DNA of 64,000 bases from Cognatiluteimonas weifangensis (GCF_003416885.1 NZ_QVPD01000003.1:124001-188000), one strand, 5' to 3'. Shown: positions 8,088 to 17,424, counted from the stretch's first letter. The notes: generated from the sequence alone by a model not told the origin. Numbers and translations are program-made.

Positions 8088-9197
8088 ATGGAATTCGGGA
8101 CGGCGGAAGAGCGGATGGAAGCGGACGTGCAGGCGGCACCACCGCCGGCGGACGCATTGCTGCGCGCCGTGCCCGGCGCCGGCGGCGCCCGCCCGCTGCG
8201 CGCGGTCGACTACCGGCCGCCGTGGTGGCTGCGCAACGGCCATCTGCAGACCATGCTCGGCTCCAGCCCGTGGCGGCAGCGCCGCGGCCGGCGGGCGCTG
8301 GCGGCGCTGGGGACGGTGAGCAGCGTGCACGTGGTCGACGGCGGCGACGGGGTGCGCCTGCAGGGCGTGTACAGCCGGCTGCCGGGCGTCGCCCCGCGCG
8401 GCCTGGCGCTGCTGCTGCACGGCTGGGAGGGCAGCGCCGACTCCAGCTACATGTGCCTGACCGCGGCGCAGTTGCTGCAGCGCGGTTTCGCCACCTTCCG
8501 GCTCAACTTCCGCGACCATGGCGACAGCCACCACCTCAACGAGGCGCTGTTCCACTCCAACCGCATCGGCGAGGTGGTGCAGGCCGCCGGCGACATCGCC
8601 CGCCGCTTCTCCCCGGGACCGCGCGCGCCGCTGGTGGTCGCCGGCTATTCGCTGGGCGGCAACTTCGCGCTGCGTCTGGCGTTGCGCGCGCCCGCCGCGG
8701 GCCTGGCGCTGACGCGCGTGGCCGCGGTCTGCCCGGTGCTGGATCCGGCGCGGACGATGACCCACATGGAACAGGGCTGGCCCGTGTACCTGCACCATTT
8801 CGAGCGCCGCTGGCGGCGCTCGCTGCTGCGCAAGCGCGCGTTGTTTCCGCGCACCCACGACTTCGACGACCGCGTGCTGCGGCTGGGCATGCGCGAGCTG
8901 ACCCGCTGGCTGGTGCAGCGGCACACCGAGTTCGCCAGTCTGGACGCGTATTTCGACGGCTATTCGATCGCCGGCGAGCGGCTGGCGGCGCTGCCGGTAC
9001 CGGCCGAAATCCTGATGGCCAGCGACGATCCGGTGATCCCGCTCGACGGCTTCCGCGCGCTGGCGCTGCCGCCGCAGGTGCACCTGGAGATCGCCGGCAG
9101 CGGCGGCCATTGCGGCTTCCTGCTGGGCGCCGGGATGGACGGCTTCGCCGAGGCCTGGGTGGCCAGTCGCCTGGCGCCGCAACCCGCGCTGCAGTGA
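8088..9197 (+). CDS. YheT-family alpha/beta hydrolase
   Basis: 369 residues. The YheT/EMB8 signature is clear: an N-terminal PPWWLRNGHLQTMLGSSPWR, then LLLHGWEGSADSSYM with the oxyanion region, FRLNFRDHGDSHHLNE, the nucleophile elbow AGYSLGGNFALRLAL (Ser in GYSLG), and the late His in GSGGHCGFL. These are predicted carboxylesterases, and the physiological substrate of the family is poorly known. ATG 8088 gives the longest form; ATG 8115 is an alternative. The first 40 residues are low-complexity and unlike the family core. Confidence 0.85.
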   Translation: MEFGTAEERMEADVQAAPPPADALLRAVPGAGGARPLRAVDYRPPWWLRNGHLQTMLGSSPWRQRRGRRALAALGTVSSVHVVDGGDGVRLQGVYSRLPGVAPRGLALLLHGWEGSADSSYMCLTAAQLLQRGFATFRLNFRDHGDSHHLNEALFHSNRIGEVVQAAGDIARRFSPGPRAPLVVAGYSLGGNFALRLALRAPAAGLALTRVAAVCPVLDPARTMTHMEQGWPVYLHHFERRWRRSLLRKRALFPRTHDFDDRVLRLGMRELTRWLVQRHTEFASLDAYFDGYSIAGERLAALPVPAEILMASDDPVIPLDGFRALALPPQVHLEIAGSGGHCGFLLGAGMDGFAEAWVASRLAPQPALQ

Positions 9198-9302
9198 TCC
9201 GCCGCCGGCATCGAGCGGCGATGCCGTGATTTCCGCAGGCGCACCGCGCGCAGTGCGCCGCGCTTCTACAATGGCGGCCTCCAACAGCGGCGAGGGGGTT
9301 CC

Positions 9303-9917
9303 ATGCGCATCCGCAGCGACAGTTTCGAGCATCGCGGCCCGATTCCGGCGGAGTTCGCGCTCGGCGCGCGCGACGGGTTCGGCGGCAACCGCAACCCGCA
9401 CCTGGCCTGGGACGCGGTGCCGGCGGGCACGCGTTCGTTCGCGCTGCTGTGCATCGACACCGACGCGCCGACCGACCCGGCCACGGTGGGTCGCGACGAC
9501 CTCGAGATTCCGGTGGCCCAGCCGCGCACCGATTTCGTGCACTGGGTGGTCGCCGACATTGCCGGCGAGGTCCGCGAAATCGCCGCGGGCAGCTGCAGCG
9601 ATGGCGTCACCCGCCGCGGCAAGCGCAACCCGCCCGGCCCCGCCGGCAGCCGCCAGGGCCTGAACGACTACACCGGCTGGTTCGCCGGCGACCCCGACAT
9701 GGGCGGCGATTACTGCGGTTACGACGGCCCCTACCCGCCGGCCAACGACCTGCGCCCGCACCGCTACTTCTTCCGCCTGTTCGCGCTCGACGTCGAGCGC
9801 CTGGCGCTGCCCGCGCGCTTTGCCGCCGGCGACGTGTTCGCCGCGATGCACGGCCACGTGCTGGGCGAGACCGCGCTTTTCGGCACCTATTCCCTGCACC
9901 CGCGGCTGGCGGCATGA
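9303..9917 (+). CDS. YbhB/YbcL-family (PEBP) protein
   Basis: 204 residues. Phosphatidylethanolamine-binding-protein features: GNRNPHLAWDAVPAGTRSFALLCID near the N terminus, the DTDAP ligand-pocket loop, DFVHWVVADI, and a late GPYPPANDLRPHRYFFRLFALD block. Bacterial homologues (YbhB) have no settled function. A TACAAT box lies 32 nt upstream of ATG 9303 and a GAGGGG Shine-Dalgarno sequence precedes the start. The stop overlaps the start of the downstream SDR gene (ATGA), so the two are probably one transcript. Confidence 0.85.
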   Translation: MRIRSDSFEHRGPIPAEFALGARDGFGGNRNPHLAWDAVPAGTRSFALLCIDTDAPTDPATVGRDDLEIPVAQPRTDFVHWVVADIAGEVREIAAGSCSDGVTRRGKRNPPGPAGSRQGLNDYTGWFAGDPDMGGDYCGYDGPYPPANDLRPHRYFFRLFALDVERLALPARFAAGDVFAAMHGHVLGETALFGTYSLHPRLAA

Positions 9918-10684
9918 GCGCCGCCCCGCGCCGGGTCGCCCTGGTCAGCGGCGCCAGCCGCGGCATCGGTCGCGCGATCGCGCAGCAACTCGCGGCCGAG
10001 GGCTGCGCGGTGGCGCTGGTGGCGCGCTCGCGCGATGCGCTGGACACGCTCGCCGCGGAGTTCGCCGACGCCGGCCTGGCGCTGGCGGCCGACCTGCGCG
10101 AGCGCGACGCCGCGCAGCGCGTGGTCGCCGCCACGCTGCAGCGCTTCGGCCGCCTGGACGTGCTGGTCAACAACGCCGGCGCCACCCCGCGCGGCGACTT
10201 CCTCGCGTTTTCCGATGCCGACTGGGACGACGGCTTCGCGCTCAAGTTCTTCGGCGCGATGCGGCTGTGCCGCGCGGCGTGGCCGGCGCTGGCCCAGGCG
10301 CAAGGCTGCATCGTCAACATCGCCGGCATCGGCGGCCGCACCGGCAACGCCGAGTTCGCCATCGGCGGCAGCGTCAATGCCGCGCTGCTCAACCTGACCA
10401 AGGCGCTGGCCGATCGCGGCGTGCGCGAGGGCGTGCGCGTCAATGCGGTCAACCCGAGCGCGATCGCCACCGAACGCACGCAAAAGCGGATCGACCGGCT
10501 TGCCGACGAGCGCGGCATCGCGCCGGAGGCGGCCGCGGCCGAGCTGGCGCGGCAACTGCGCGTGGCCCGTTTCGGCACGCCGCAGGAAGTCGCGCGCGTG
10601 GTCGCCTTCCTCGCCTCGGCGGATGCCGGTTACGTGCAGGGCGCGATCGTGGACGTCGACGGCGGCCAGACGCGGACGCTGTGA
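9914..10684 (+). CDS. SDR-family protein lacking the catalytic Tyr and Lys
   Basis: 256 residues. The Rossmann cofactor motif SGASRGIGRA and NNAG are intact, as is the C-terminal DVDGG. Where classical SDRs carry Ser...YxxxK, this protein has NIAGIGGRTGNAEFAIGGSV; by position Tyr is replaced by Gly, Lys by Asn and the active Ser by Ala. It should bind NAD(P) but may not catalyse a normal dehydrogenase reaction, or uses different residues. It is translationally coupled to the upstream PEBP gene and converges on uppP. Annotation as an oxidoreductase should therefore be cautious. Confidence 0.8.
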   Translation: MSAAPRRVALVSGASRGIGRAIAQQLAAEGCAVALVARSRDALDTLAAEFADAGLALAADLRERDAAQRVVAATLQRFGRLDVLVNNAGATPRGDFLAFSDADWDDGFALKFFGAMRLCRAAWPALAQAQGCIVNIAGIGGRTGNAEFAIGGSVNAALLNLTKALADRGVREGVRVNAVNPSAIATERTQKRIDRLADERGIAPEAAAAELARQLRVARFGTPQEVARVVAFLASADAGYVQGAIVDVDGGQTRTL

Positions 10685-10712
10685 CGCGCGCCGCCACGGG
10701 CCGCACCCCGAC

Positions 10713-11543
10713 TCAGACCGGCACCCACACCAGCAGCGCCGCGCCCAGCAGCATGCGGTAGACCGCGAACACGGTGAAGCGATGGCTCTGGATGTAGCGC
10801 AGCAGCCATTTCACCGCGACGAAGGCGGTCACCGCCGAGGCCACGAACGCTACCGCCAGCAGCCCCCAGTCCTCGCCGGCCAGGGCGTCCTTGCGGTACA
10901 GGTCGAACCATTCGTAGCCGGTGGCCGCGAACATGGTCGGGATCCCGACCAGGAACGCGAACTCGGTGGCGGCGGCGCGGTGGGTGGTGCCGAACAGCAA
11001 CGCCACGAAGATCGCCGCTGCCGAGCGCGAGGTACCGGGGAACACGCCGGCGACCACCTGGGCGACGCCCACCAGCACCGCCACCGTCCAGCCGATGCGG
11101 CTGTGTTCGCCGACGCGCGCGGCGTGGCGCTCGGCGAAGTGTTCGGCCGCGAGCATCCAGACCCCGCCCAGCACCAGCGCCCAGGCCACCGGGGTCACCG
11201 ATTCCGGCAGCTTCCAGCCCAGCGCCTTGACCAGCAGGCCGCCGGCCGCGGTGACGCCGAAGGCGAGCGCGAGCTTGAGGGCGTAGTCGTGGGCGTGGTG
11301 CGCGGCGGCAATGTCGGTGCGCCGCCGCCACGGATGCATGCCCAGCAGCAGCTGCCACAGGCGCTGGCGGTAGATCAGCACCACCGCGAGGATCGCGCCG
11401 GCCTGGATCGCGATGTTGAACAGGTCGCTGCGCTGCCCGAGCCAGCGCTCGGCGATCAGCAGGTGGCCGGTGCTGGAGATCGGCAGGAACTCGGTGATGC
11501 CTTCGATGATGCCCAGCAGCAAGGCAGCGAGAAACTCGGGCAT
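10713..11543 (-). CDS. uppP: Undecaprenyl-diphosphatase UppP (BacA)
   Basis: 276 residues from ATG 11543 ([11 protein letters not shown]); a start 15 codons upstream is possible but adds a Pro-rich, non-conserved stretch. The two BacA signatures are present: [14 protein letters not shown] near residue 14 and [12 protein letters not shown] in the middle. Multiple hydrophobic helices fit an integral inner-membrane enzyme that recycles undecaprenyl diphosphate to the monophosphate carrier used for peptidoglycan, LPS O-antigen and exopolysaccharide synthesis. It is divergent from glnA, with the nitrogen regulatory sites of glnA lying between. Confidence 0.93.
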   Translation of the reverse strand: MPEFLAALLLGIIEGITEFLPISSTGHLLIAERWLGQRSDLFNIAIQAGAILAVVLIYRQRLWQLLLGMHPWRRRTDIAAAHHAHDYALKLALAFGVTAAGGLLVKALGWKLPESVTPVAWALVLGGVWMLAAEHFAERHAARVGEHSRIGWTVAVLVGVAQVVAGVFPGTSRSAAAIFVALLFGTTHRAAATEFAFLVGIPTMFAATGYEWFDLYRKDALAGEDWGLLAVAFVASAVTAFVAVKWLLRYIQSHRFTVFAVYRMLLGAALLVWVPV

Positions 11544-11604
11544 GGGCAGGGCCGGATCCGGAGGGAGGGACGGGAAAGCGGGCAGCATAGCCGAAGGCGG
11601 ATTC

Positions 11605-11619
11605 GAACCAGTCTGGTGC
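11605..11619 (+). promoter_or_regulatory. Candidate NtrC-binding site upstream of glnA
   Basis: GAACC-AGTCT-GGTGC matches the NtrC consensus GCACC-N5-GGTGC at nine of ten positions. It lies about 95 nt upstream of the sigma-54 -24 element of glnA, a normal enhancer distance. A weaker half-conserved copy starts at 11637 (GCACC-ATCAT-cGGgC). Confidence 0.5.
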
Positions 11620-11713
11620 AGGGATGCGGGAAGATCGCACCATCATCGGGCATGCCAGCCGGAGCGGTCTCCGCGGCTCCTTGCCGATCAAGGCTTTGCG
11701 CCTGCGCCGGACC

Positions 11714-11728
11714 TGGCACGCTCGTTGC
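11714..11728 (+). promoter_or_regulatory. Sigma-54 promoter of glnA
   Basis: TGGCAC-GCTCG-TTGC is a perfect -24/-12 sigma-54 promoter with the canonical N5 spacer. It is followed by about 95 nt of leader before the glnA ATG. Together with the candidate NtrC site and the downstream glnL/glnG genes this indicates nitrogen-regulated transcription. Confidence 0.8.
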
Positions 11729-11823
11729 GTACTCAAGGCCCGACGTCGCGCCCGCCGCTGCCCCGATCCCCTTCCCCGTTGCGCCCCTTCCTGCATCCCC
11801 GCCCATCCGACCCCGGAGTTCCC

Positions 11824-13233
11824 ATGTCCCTCGAACACGTCGAGAAACTGATCCGCGACCACAAGGTCGAGTTCGTCGACCTGCGTTTTGCCGACATGCG
11901 CGGCGTGCAGCACCACGTCACCTTCCCGCGGTCGATCGTCGACGCCACGCTGTTCGAGGACGGGCGCATGTTCGACGGCTCCTCGATCGTCGGCTGGCGC
12001 GGCATCCACCAGTCGGACATGGTGCTGCTGCCGGATCCGGACACCGCGTTCCTCGACCCGTTCACCGCCGACCCGACCCTGGTGCTGACCTGCGACATCC
12101 TCGATCCGACCACGATGCAGGCCTACGGCCGCGACCCGCGCGGCATCGCCCGGCGCGCCGAGGCCTACCTCAAGGCCAGCGGCATCGCCGAGCAGGCGTT
12201 CTTCGGCCCGGAGCCGGAATTCTTCGTGTTCGACTCGGTGCGCTACGGCAACGAGATGGGCCACACCTTCTTCCACATCGACTCGGAAGAGGCGGCGTGG
12301 AATTCCTCGCGCGAGTACGCCGGCGGCAACAGCGGCTACCGGCCGGGGGTCAAGGGCGGCTACTTCCCGGTGGCGCCGCTGGACTCGCTGCACGACCTGC
12401 GCGCGGAGATGTGCAAGACGCTGGAGCAGGTCGGCATCGAGGTCGAGGTGCACCACCACGAGGTCGCCAACGCCGGCCAGTGCGAGATCGGCACCCGCTT
12501 CAACACCCTGGTGCGCAAGGCCGACGAGCTGCTGACGATGAAGTACGTCGTCAAGAACGTCGCCCACCGCAACGGCAAGACCGCGACCTTCATGCCCAAG
12601 CCGATCGTCGGCGACAACGGCAGCGGCATGCACGTGCACCAGTCGCTGGCCCGCGGCGGCGTCAACCTGTTCACCGGCGACGGCTACGGCGGCCTGTCGC
12701 AGACCGCGCTGTGGTACATCGGCGGCATCTTCAGGCACGCGCGCGCGATCAACGCCTTCGCCAACTCGACCACCAATTCCTACAAGCGCCTGGTGCCGGG
12801 CTTCGAGGCGCCGGTGATGCTGGCCTACTCGGCGTCCAACCGCTCGGCCAGCTGCCGCATTCCGTACGTGGCCAACCCCAAGGCGCGCCGCATCGAGATC
12901 CGTTTCCCCGACCCGATGAACTCCGGCTACCTGATCTTCGCCGCGCTGATGATGGCCGGCCTGGACGGCATCCGGAACCAGATCGACCCCGGCGCACCGT
13001 CGGACAAGGACCTCTACGACCTGCCGCCGGAAGAGGAAAAGAACATCCCCACCGTCTGCCATTCGCTTGACCAGGCGCTGGAAGCGCTGGACAAGGACCG
13101 CGAGTTCCTCAAGGCCGGCGGCGTGTTCGGCGACGACTTCATCGATGCCTACATCGGCGTGAAGATGAAGGAAGTCACCGCCTTCCGCGCCGCGACCCAC
13201 CCGCTCGAGTACCAGATGTACTACACGATTTGA
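11824..13233 (+). CDS. glnA: Glutamine synthetase, type I
   Basis: 469 residues, the standard GSI-beta length. It begins [20 protein letters not shown], with the glutamine synthetase N-terminal FDGSSIVGW (D-x-SS), the ATP/metal-binding [17 protein letters not shown] block, and RIEIRFPDP. The adenylylation site is present as [10 protein letters not shown] (Tyr about 398), so activity should be controlled by GlnE. It makes glutamine from glutamate and ammonia in the cytoplasm. Transcription is predicted from the sigma-54 promoter at 11714-11728 with NtrC. A GC-rich hairpin at 13242-13265 may terminate it. Confidence 0.97.
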   Translation: MSLEHVEKLIRDHKVEFVDLRFADMRGVQHHVTFPRSIVDATLFEDGRMFDGSSIVGWRGIHQSDMVLLPDPDTAFLDPFTADPTLVLTCDILDPTTMQAYGRDPRGIARRAEAYLKASGIAEQAFFGPEPEFFVFDSVRYGNEMGHTFFHIDSEEAAWNSSREYAGGNSGYRPGVKGGYFPVAPLDSLHDLRAEMCKTLEQVGIEVEVHHHEVANAGQCEIGTRFNTLVRKADELLTMKYVVKNVAHRNGKTATFMPKPIVGDNGSGMHVHQSLARGGVNLFTGDGYGGLSQTALWYIGGIFRHARAINAFANSTTNSYKRLVPGFEAPVMLAYSASNRSASCRIPYVANPKARRIEIRFPDPMNSGYLIFAALMMAGLDGIRNQIDPGAPSDKDLYDLPPEEEKNIPTVCHSLDQALEALDKDREFLKAGGVFGDDFIDAYIGVKMKEVTAFRAATHPLEYQMYYTI

Positions 13234-13241
13234 GCGGCGAC

Positions 13242-13265
13242 AGGCCCGCCTTCGCCGGTGGGCCT
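13242..13265 (+). terminator. Candidate terminator hairpin after glnA
   Basis: AGGCCCGCC and GGTGGGCCT pair over nine bases around a six-base loop, nine nucleotides after the glnA stop. The following T-run is short, so termination strength is uncertain. Confidence 0.4.
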
Positions 13266-13345
13266 TGCTGTGCGCGGAGCCAGAAGCGGCGGCGCGGCCG
13301 TTGCCCGTTGGGGCTGCGTTGCGCCGCGCAAGTCGGGGCTTGCCC

Positions 13346-15292
13346 TTACCTCGAAGCGTCCGGGTTTCGAGCCGGCTCGTGGTCCGGACCGATGTTGGCG
13401 TCCAGGAACCTGAGTAGCCGGCCATAGAAGTCGATCTGGTCCTGGGCGATTGCCAGGCCATGGCCTTCGTAGGGGTACTCGACGAGCTCGGGCGAGAGCC
13501 CTTGTTTGCGCATGTTCCGCGCGAGGAGTCGGACATGCTTGTCGTCCACCCTCCCATCCAGCTTCCCGTGACCCAGCAGCACCGGTATCCGGATCGAAGC
13601 TACTTGCTGCGCGGGGGACCGGTGCGCCAATTCTTCCCGGTCCGTGCCAAGCACGCGTTCGAGGTAGTTCATGCCCAGGTCACTGCGGCGGATACTGCCC
13701 CATTTGTACATTTTCGACAGGTCTGTGGGCGCGGCGTAACTTGCCGCGCAGCGGTACAAGGCAGGTTCGCGCACGGCTCCCATCAACGCCGCATAGCCCC
13801 CGTAGCTGGCTCCATAGATGCAGATGCGCGAAACATCGGCGACTCCCTGCGACACCACCCAGCGCGTGGCGTCGGTGAGATCATCCTGCATGGCGCGCCC
13901 CCATTCCCGGTAGCCGCGCTCCACGAAATCCCGGCCGTACCCGCCGGAACCGCGGAAATTCACCCGGAGCACGGCGTAGCCACGGCTCGCAAGCAGGGTG
14001 GCCTCGGCGTCGTAACCCCAGGTGTCGATGAATTCGTAGGGCCCTCCGTGCGGGATCACCACCAGCGGCCGCGGCCCGCTGCCGGCAGGCAGCGTCAGCA
14101 GCGCGTGCAGCACCAGTCCGTCGCGTGCCACGAATTGCACGCCACGGCTGGGCGGTTTGGGCATTGATTCAAGCCACGGCCGTTTGCGTGCAATCAGACT
14201 CGCCGTGCGCGCTGTGCGGTCGAACAGATAGAACGCGCCGGGGTCGCGGTCGTTACCCACCAGGACGATGGCCAGGTTGCGGTCGGCGGACGCGCTGACG
14301 ACAGTGACGATATCGCCGGGAAACGCGTTGAGGATTTGCAGGAATGCCGGTACATCGGGGTGCGCCTGGTTCCAGATCACCGCGCGTGGCCTGGTTGCGT
14401 CGTACCAGGCGCCGACCGGAGTGTTGCCATCGAAGGCGTAAATCGGCCATAGCGGATCGGACGTCTTGTCCCGGTAGATCTCGGTACGCTGGCCACTGGC
14501 GATGTCGTAGCGCTCGATTACCCCCACGCCGCTTTTGCGCTCGGTCGCCAGATACGCCTGCATGCCGGATTGGTCCACGCCAAGCGGCAGGGAGTCGATG
14601 CCCGACTCGCTGCTGTCGTTGACCAGCGTCCAGGGGGCGCGTCCATCTCGGTGAACCCAGAGCTTGCTGTCGCTCCTGTCGTCCCAGGCCACTGCGAAAC
14701 GCACGTGTCCTTGCTGATCCGTCCATAACGTGGAGTGCGTATCCGGGGCGCTGATCAGCGGATCGCCGAGGCGGCTCAGGTGGCCGATTTCGGCACGATG
14801 GATCGCCGGTACGCAACCTCCATCCTCCCAGTGGCCACAGGTGCTCACCAGCAGGTGCGCGGAATCGCCGTCGATTGTGGCGACGAAGTTCGCGGGCAGC
14901 CGATACTTGGAGTTGTCGTTGCGATTGACGATATACATCGCCGGCTCCACCAGCGCGACCTGGTAGCGGGTGTCCGCGCGGTTGGCGCCGACCAGCAGGC
15001 GATCATCGTCCAGCCACTTGAGATCGCTGATCTCGCCGTGATTGCCCGGATCCACCATCCCTTGAACCAGCAATGTCGCGGTGTCGCGAATGACGACCAC
15101 GGTGCCGTCATCATGGCGCTCCGCCAGCGCCAGGTGCTTGCCACCGGGCGAAATCTGGATGTTCTCCACCGCGTCTCGGCGCAGATAGTCGCTCCATACC
15201 TGTTGCGCGGAAGCGCCCGGCGCAATTGCGATGATTGCGAGACCCAGGCCGAGAACCCGCACGGTTTTCGGCATCCTTCGGCATTCGCCCAT
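13346..15292 (-). CDS. S9-family prolyl oligopeptidase-like peptidase, exported
   Basis: 648 residues from ATG 15292, preceded on its own strand by GGGGGGAG; ATG 15274 is an alternative. A signal peptide ends near APGASAQQVWSDYL. The middle is a divergent beta-propeller (repeats such as WLDDDRLLVGANR). The C-terminal alpha/beta-hydrolase domain carries HGGPYEF, the nucleophile in CIYGASYGGYAAL, the acidic residue in LGHGKLDGRVDD and the His in YEGHGL. It is probably a periplasmic dipeptidyl/acylaminoacyl peptidase. Base composition is somewhat lower in GC than its neighbours (37/60 GC in 13801-13860). Its 5' end lies 96 nt from the divergent amidase. Confidence 0.85.
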   Translation of the reverse strand: MGECRRMPKTVRVLGLGLAIIAIAPGASAQQVWSDYLRRDAVENIQISPGGKHLALAERHDDGTVVVIRDTATLLVQGMVDPGNHGEISDLKWLDDDRLLVGANRADTRYQVALVEPAMYIVNRNDNSKYRLPANFVATIDGDSAHLLVSTCGHWEDGGCVPAIHRAEIGHLSRLGDPLISAPDTHSTLWTDQQGHVRFAVAWDDRSDSKLWVHRDGRAPWTLVNDSSESGIDSLPLGVDQSGMQAYLATERKSGVGVIERYDIASGQRTEIYRDKTSDPLWPIYAFDGNTPVGAWYDATRPRAVIWNQAHPDVPAFLQILNAFPGDIVTVVSASADRNLAIVLVGNDRDPGAFYLFDRTARTASLIARKRPWLESMPKPPSRGVQFVARDGLVLHALLTLPAGSGPRPLVVIPHGGPYEFIDTWGYDAEATLLASRGYAVLRVNFRGSGGYGRDFVERGYREWGRAMQDDLTDATRWVVSQGVADVSRICIYGASYGGYAALMGAVREPALYRCAASYAAPTDLSKMYKWGSIRRSDLGMNYLERVLGTDREELAHRSPAQQVASIRIPVLLGHGKLDGRVDDKHVRLLARNMRKQGLSPELVEYPYEGHGLAIAQDQIDFYGRLLRFLDANIGPDHEPARNPDASR

Positions 15293-15387
15293 AGCGGCTC
15301 CCCCCAGAGGCCACGATGATGGCGAGAGCAATCCGCTCCCGCAAGGCGGCCCGGGACGGCTTGCAAAGTCGTCGCCCAGCCGTTGCA

Positions 15388-16146
15388 ATGCCGGCCATGA
15401 TCCAGCGAACGCTTGTCTTGCTGTCCCTGCTGCTGGCGCTCGCCGCATGCACGCATGCGCCGCCGCGCAATCCGCTGGCGCAATGGGTGCCGTCGCCGAA
15501 CTTCGAGCCGCGGCGGCCGGTGCTGATCGTGCTGCACGCCACCGAGCAGGAGTCGGCGGCCGCAAGCCTGGACACGCTGCGCACCGGCAACAGCGGTGGT
15601 CCGGTCAGCGCGCATTACCTGGTCGGCGACGACGGCGCGACCTACCAGCTGGTGGCCGACGAACTGCGCGCCTGGCACGCCGGTCCGGGCCGCTGGGGCA
15701 CGATCACCGACGTCAACTCCGCCTCGATCGGGATCGAGCTCGACAACGACGGCAGCGAGCCGTTTACCGATGCGCAGGTCGCGGCGCTGCTGCGGCTGCT
15801 CGAGGATTTGTGCGAACGCCTGGACATCCCGCGCACCCAGGTGATCGCGCACGCCGACATGGCGCCGACGCGCAAGCGCGATCCCGGCTTCCGCTTTCCG
15901 TGGAAGCGACTCGCCGACGCCGGTTTCGGCCTGTGGCCGCAGGCGCCGCTGGCCGAGCCGCCGCCGGGTTTCGACCCGTGGCTGGCGCTGCGGCTGCTCG
16001 GCTATCCGCTGCAGCAGGACGACAGCCCCGGCTACGCCGCTACCGTGCGCGCCTTCCGCCGCCACTTCCGCGGCGACGAGGGCGACGCGCTGGACGCCGA
16101 GGATGCGCGGATCCTGTACGCGCTGACCCGGTCCGCGTCGCCCTAG
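15388..16146 (+). CDS. N-acetylmuramoyl-L-alanine amidase, AmiD-like lipoprotein
   Basis: 252 residues; ATG 15397 is an equally possible start. The N terminus is a lipoprotein signal (LLALAACTH, lipobox LAAC). The amidase_2 (AmpD/AmiD) zinc-site motifs are present: IVLHATEQE (first His), a conserved AWHAGPGRWG, and IAHADMAPTRKRDPGFRFPW, which gives the second His and the acidic/lysine catalytic region. The C-terminal 60 residues (LRLLGYPLQQ...LYALTRS) form a peptidoglycan-binding-like helical domain. It should cleave the MurNAc-L-Ala bond on anhydro-muropeptides or sacculi from the outer membrane. Confidence 0.88.
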   Translation: MPAMIQRTLVLLSLLLALAACTHAPPRNPLAQWVPSPNFEPRRPVLIVLHATEQESAAASLDTLRTGNSGGPVSAHYLVGDDGATYQLVADELRAWHAGPGRWGTITDVNSASIGIELDNDGSEPFTDAQVAALLRLLEDLCERLDIPRTQVIAHADMAPTRKRDPGFRFPWKRLADAGFGLWPQAPLAEPPPGFDPWLALRLLGYPLQQDDSPGYAATVRAFRRHFRGDEGDALDAEDARILYALTRSASP

Positions 16147-16201
16147 CCGGCCGCACCTGGACGGGCTGCCGGGGGCTTGCCCCGGGATGGCCGCGTTGCC
16201 C

Positions 16202-16207
16202 CATACT
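16202..16207 (+). promoter_or_regulatory. -10-like box before glnL
   Basis: CATACT lies exactly six bases before ATG 16214, the same geometry as the other candidate leaderless starts in this window. No Shine-Dalgarno sequence is visible for this start. Confidence 0.4.
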
Positions 16208-16213
16208 GGTGCA

Positions 16214-17263
16214 ATGCGCGATGCGCCTGTCCTCGACACCCTGACCACACCGATCGCCTGGAGCGGCGCGGACGGGCGCGTCGCCGGCGCCAATGCCGCC
16301 TTCGCGCGCTGGCTCGGGGTCGGCGCGCGGCGCCTGCCGGGGCTGCCGCTGGCGGCGCTGGAAGCCGACGGCGAGCGCCTGGCGCAGTGGCTGGCGCAGG
16401 CGCCGGCCGCCACCGAGGCGGTACGGCTGCGGCGGCTGCCGCTGGCCTTCCCCGGCAGCACGCCGGCGCGCTTTGCCGACGTCGTGCTGTCGCCGCGCAC
16501 GGACGGTGGCTGCTGGCTGGAGGCGCACCCGGTCGACGAGTTCCCCGGCGAGGACCCGGCGCAGGTGCTGCCCGGCGCGTTGTCGGCCGCGCTCAAGGGG
16601 CTGGCGCACGAGCTGCGCAATCCGCTGGCCGGACTCAAGGGCGCGGCGCAACTGCTGGCGCGCCGCGCCGATGCCCGCGGCGGCGACGCCGGGGAACGCG
16701 AACTGCTCGCGCTGCTGCAGTCCGAGGTCGAGCGCCTGGCCGCGCTGCTCGACCGCCTGCTGTCGCCGGCGCCGCCGCGGCCGCACGCGCCGCTCAACAT
16801 CCACGCCGTGCTCGAGCGCGTGCTGCGCCTGGCCGAAAGCGACGCCGGCTGGGCGGTGCGCTTGCAGCGCGACTACGACCCCAGCCTGCCGGACCTGGTC
16901 GGCGACGACGACCGCCTGACCCAGGCGCTGTGGAACCTGGTGCGCAACGCGATCGAGGCCGGCGCCGCCAATGTCGTCCTGCGCACCCGCGCCGAGCACG
17001 GCGTGCGCATCGGCGAGGCCGCGCATGCGCTGGCGTTGCGGCTGGAGGTGGTCGACGACGGCCGCGGGGTGCCGGAGGCGCTGGCCGAGCAGCTGTTCCT
17101 GCCGCTGGTCAGCGGCCGCGCCGAAGGCACCGGACTGGGCCTGGCGCTGGCGCAACAGGTGGCGCGCGAGCATCGCGGCTCGCTGGCCTACCGCTCGCGC
17201 CCCGGGCACACGGTGTTCACCCTGCTGCTGCCGATGGCGATGCCCGAGGAGGAAGCGACATGA
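16214..17263 (+). CDS. glnL: Nitrogen regulation sensor kinase NtrB (GlnL)
   Basis: 349 residues. An N-terminal PAS-like domain (residues 1-120) precedes the HisKA motif LAHELRNPLAGLKGAAQLL, an N box (NLVRNAIEAGA), VVDDGRGVP and GTGLGLALAQQV. The absence of transmembrane segments and the short PAS-kinase layout fit cytoplasmic NtrB, which phosphorylates or dephosphorylates NtrC under PII control. The next recognisable gene on the strand is ntrC, but 274 nt containing three 45-bp repeats separate them, whereas these genes usually abut. An upstream in-frame start at 16187 was rejected in favour of the -10-spaced ATG. Confidence 0.9.
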   Translation: MRDAPVLDTLTTPIAWSGADGRVAGANAAFARWLGVGARRLPGLPLAALEADGERLAQWLAQAPAATEAVRLRRLPLAFPGSTPARFADVVLSPRTDGGCWLEAHPVDEFPGEDPAQVLPGALSAALKGLAHELRNPLAGLKGAAQLLARRADARGGDAGERELLALLQSEVERLAALLDRLLSPAPPRPHAPLNIHAVLERVLRLAESDAGWAVRLQRDYDPSLPDLVGDDDRLTQALWNLVRNAIEAGAANVVLRTRAEHGVRIGEAAHALALRLEVVDDGRGVPEALAEQLFLPLVSGRAEGTGLGLALAQQVAREHRGSLAYRSRPGHTVFTLLLPMAMPEEEAT

Positions 17264-17289
17264 TGCACGCTGCCGACTACTCCGGAAGA

Positions 17290-17424
17290 CCGTTCGCCCC
17301 GAGCGCAGGCGCGCAGCGCCGCAGGCGAAGGGCGCCGCTCGTCCAGAGCGCAGGCACGCAGCACCGAAGTCGAAGGGTGCCGTTCGTCCCGAGCGCAGGC
17401 GCGCAGCGCCGCAGGCGCAGGATG
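17290..17424 (+). repeat. Three tandem 45-bp repeats between ntrB and ntrC
   Basis: Units begin at 17290, 17335 and 17380. Each starts CCGTTCGTCC (or a close variant), contains GAGCGCAGGCGCGCAGC, and ends near CGAAGGGCG, so each unit can fold (CGTTCG...CGAAGG). The ends resemble the widespread proteobacterial dispersed repeat CGTTCGTCCTGAGC...TCGAAGG, here expanded in the middle. Translated in one frame it gives a 15-residue PERRRAAPQ repeat, but there is no start or codon pattern suggesting a gene. Confidence 0.85.

Noticed and set aside
17290-17424. A 15-residue PERRRAAPQAKG peptide repeat suggesting a repeat protein
   Set aside because: It arises from the 45-bp DNA repeat read in one frame. 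There is no Shine-Dalgarno sequence or start, and the frame only stays open into the downstream ntrC gene by chance.
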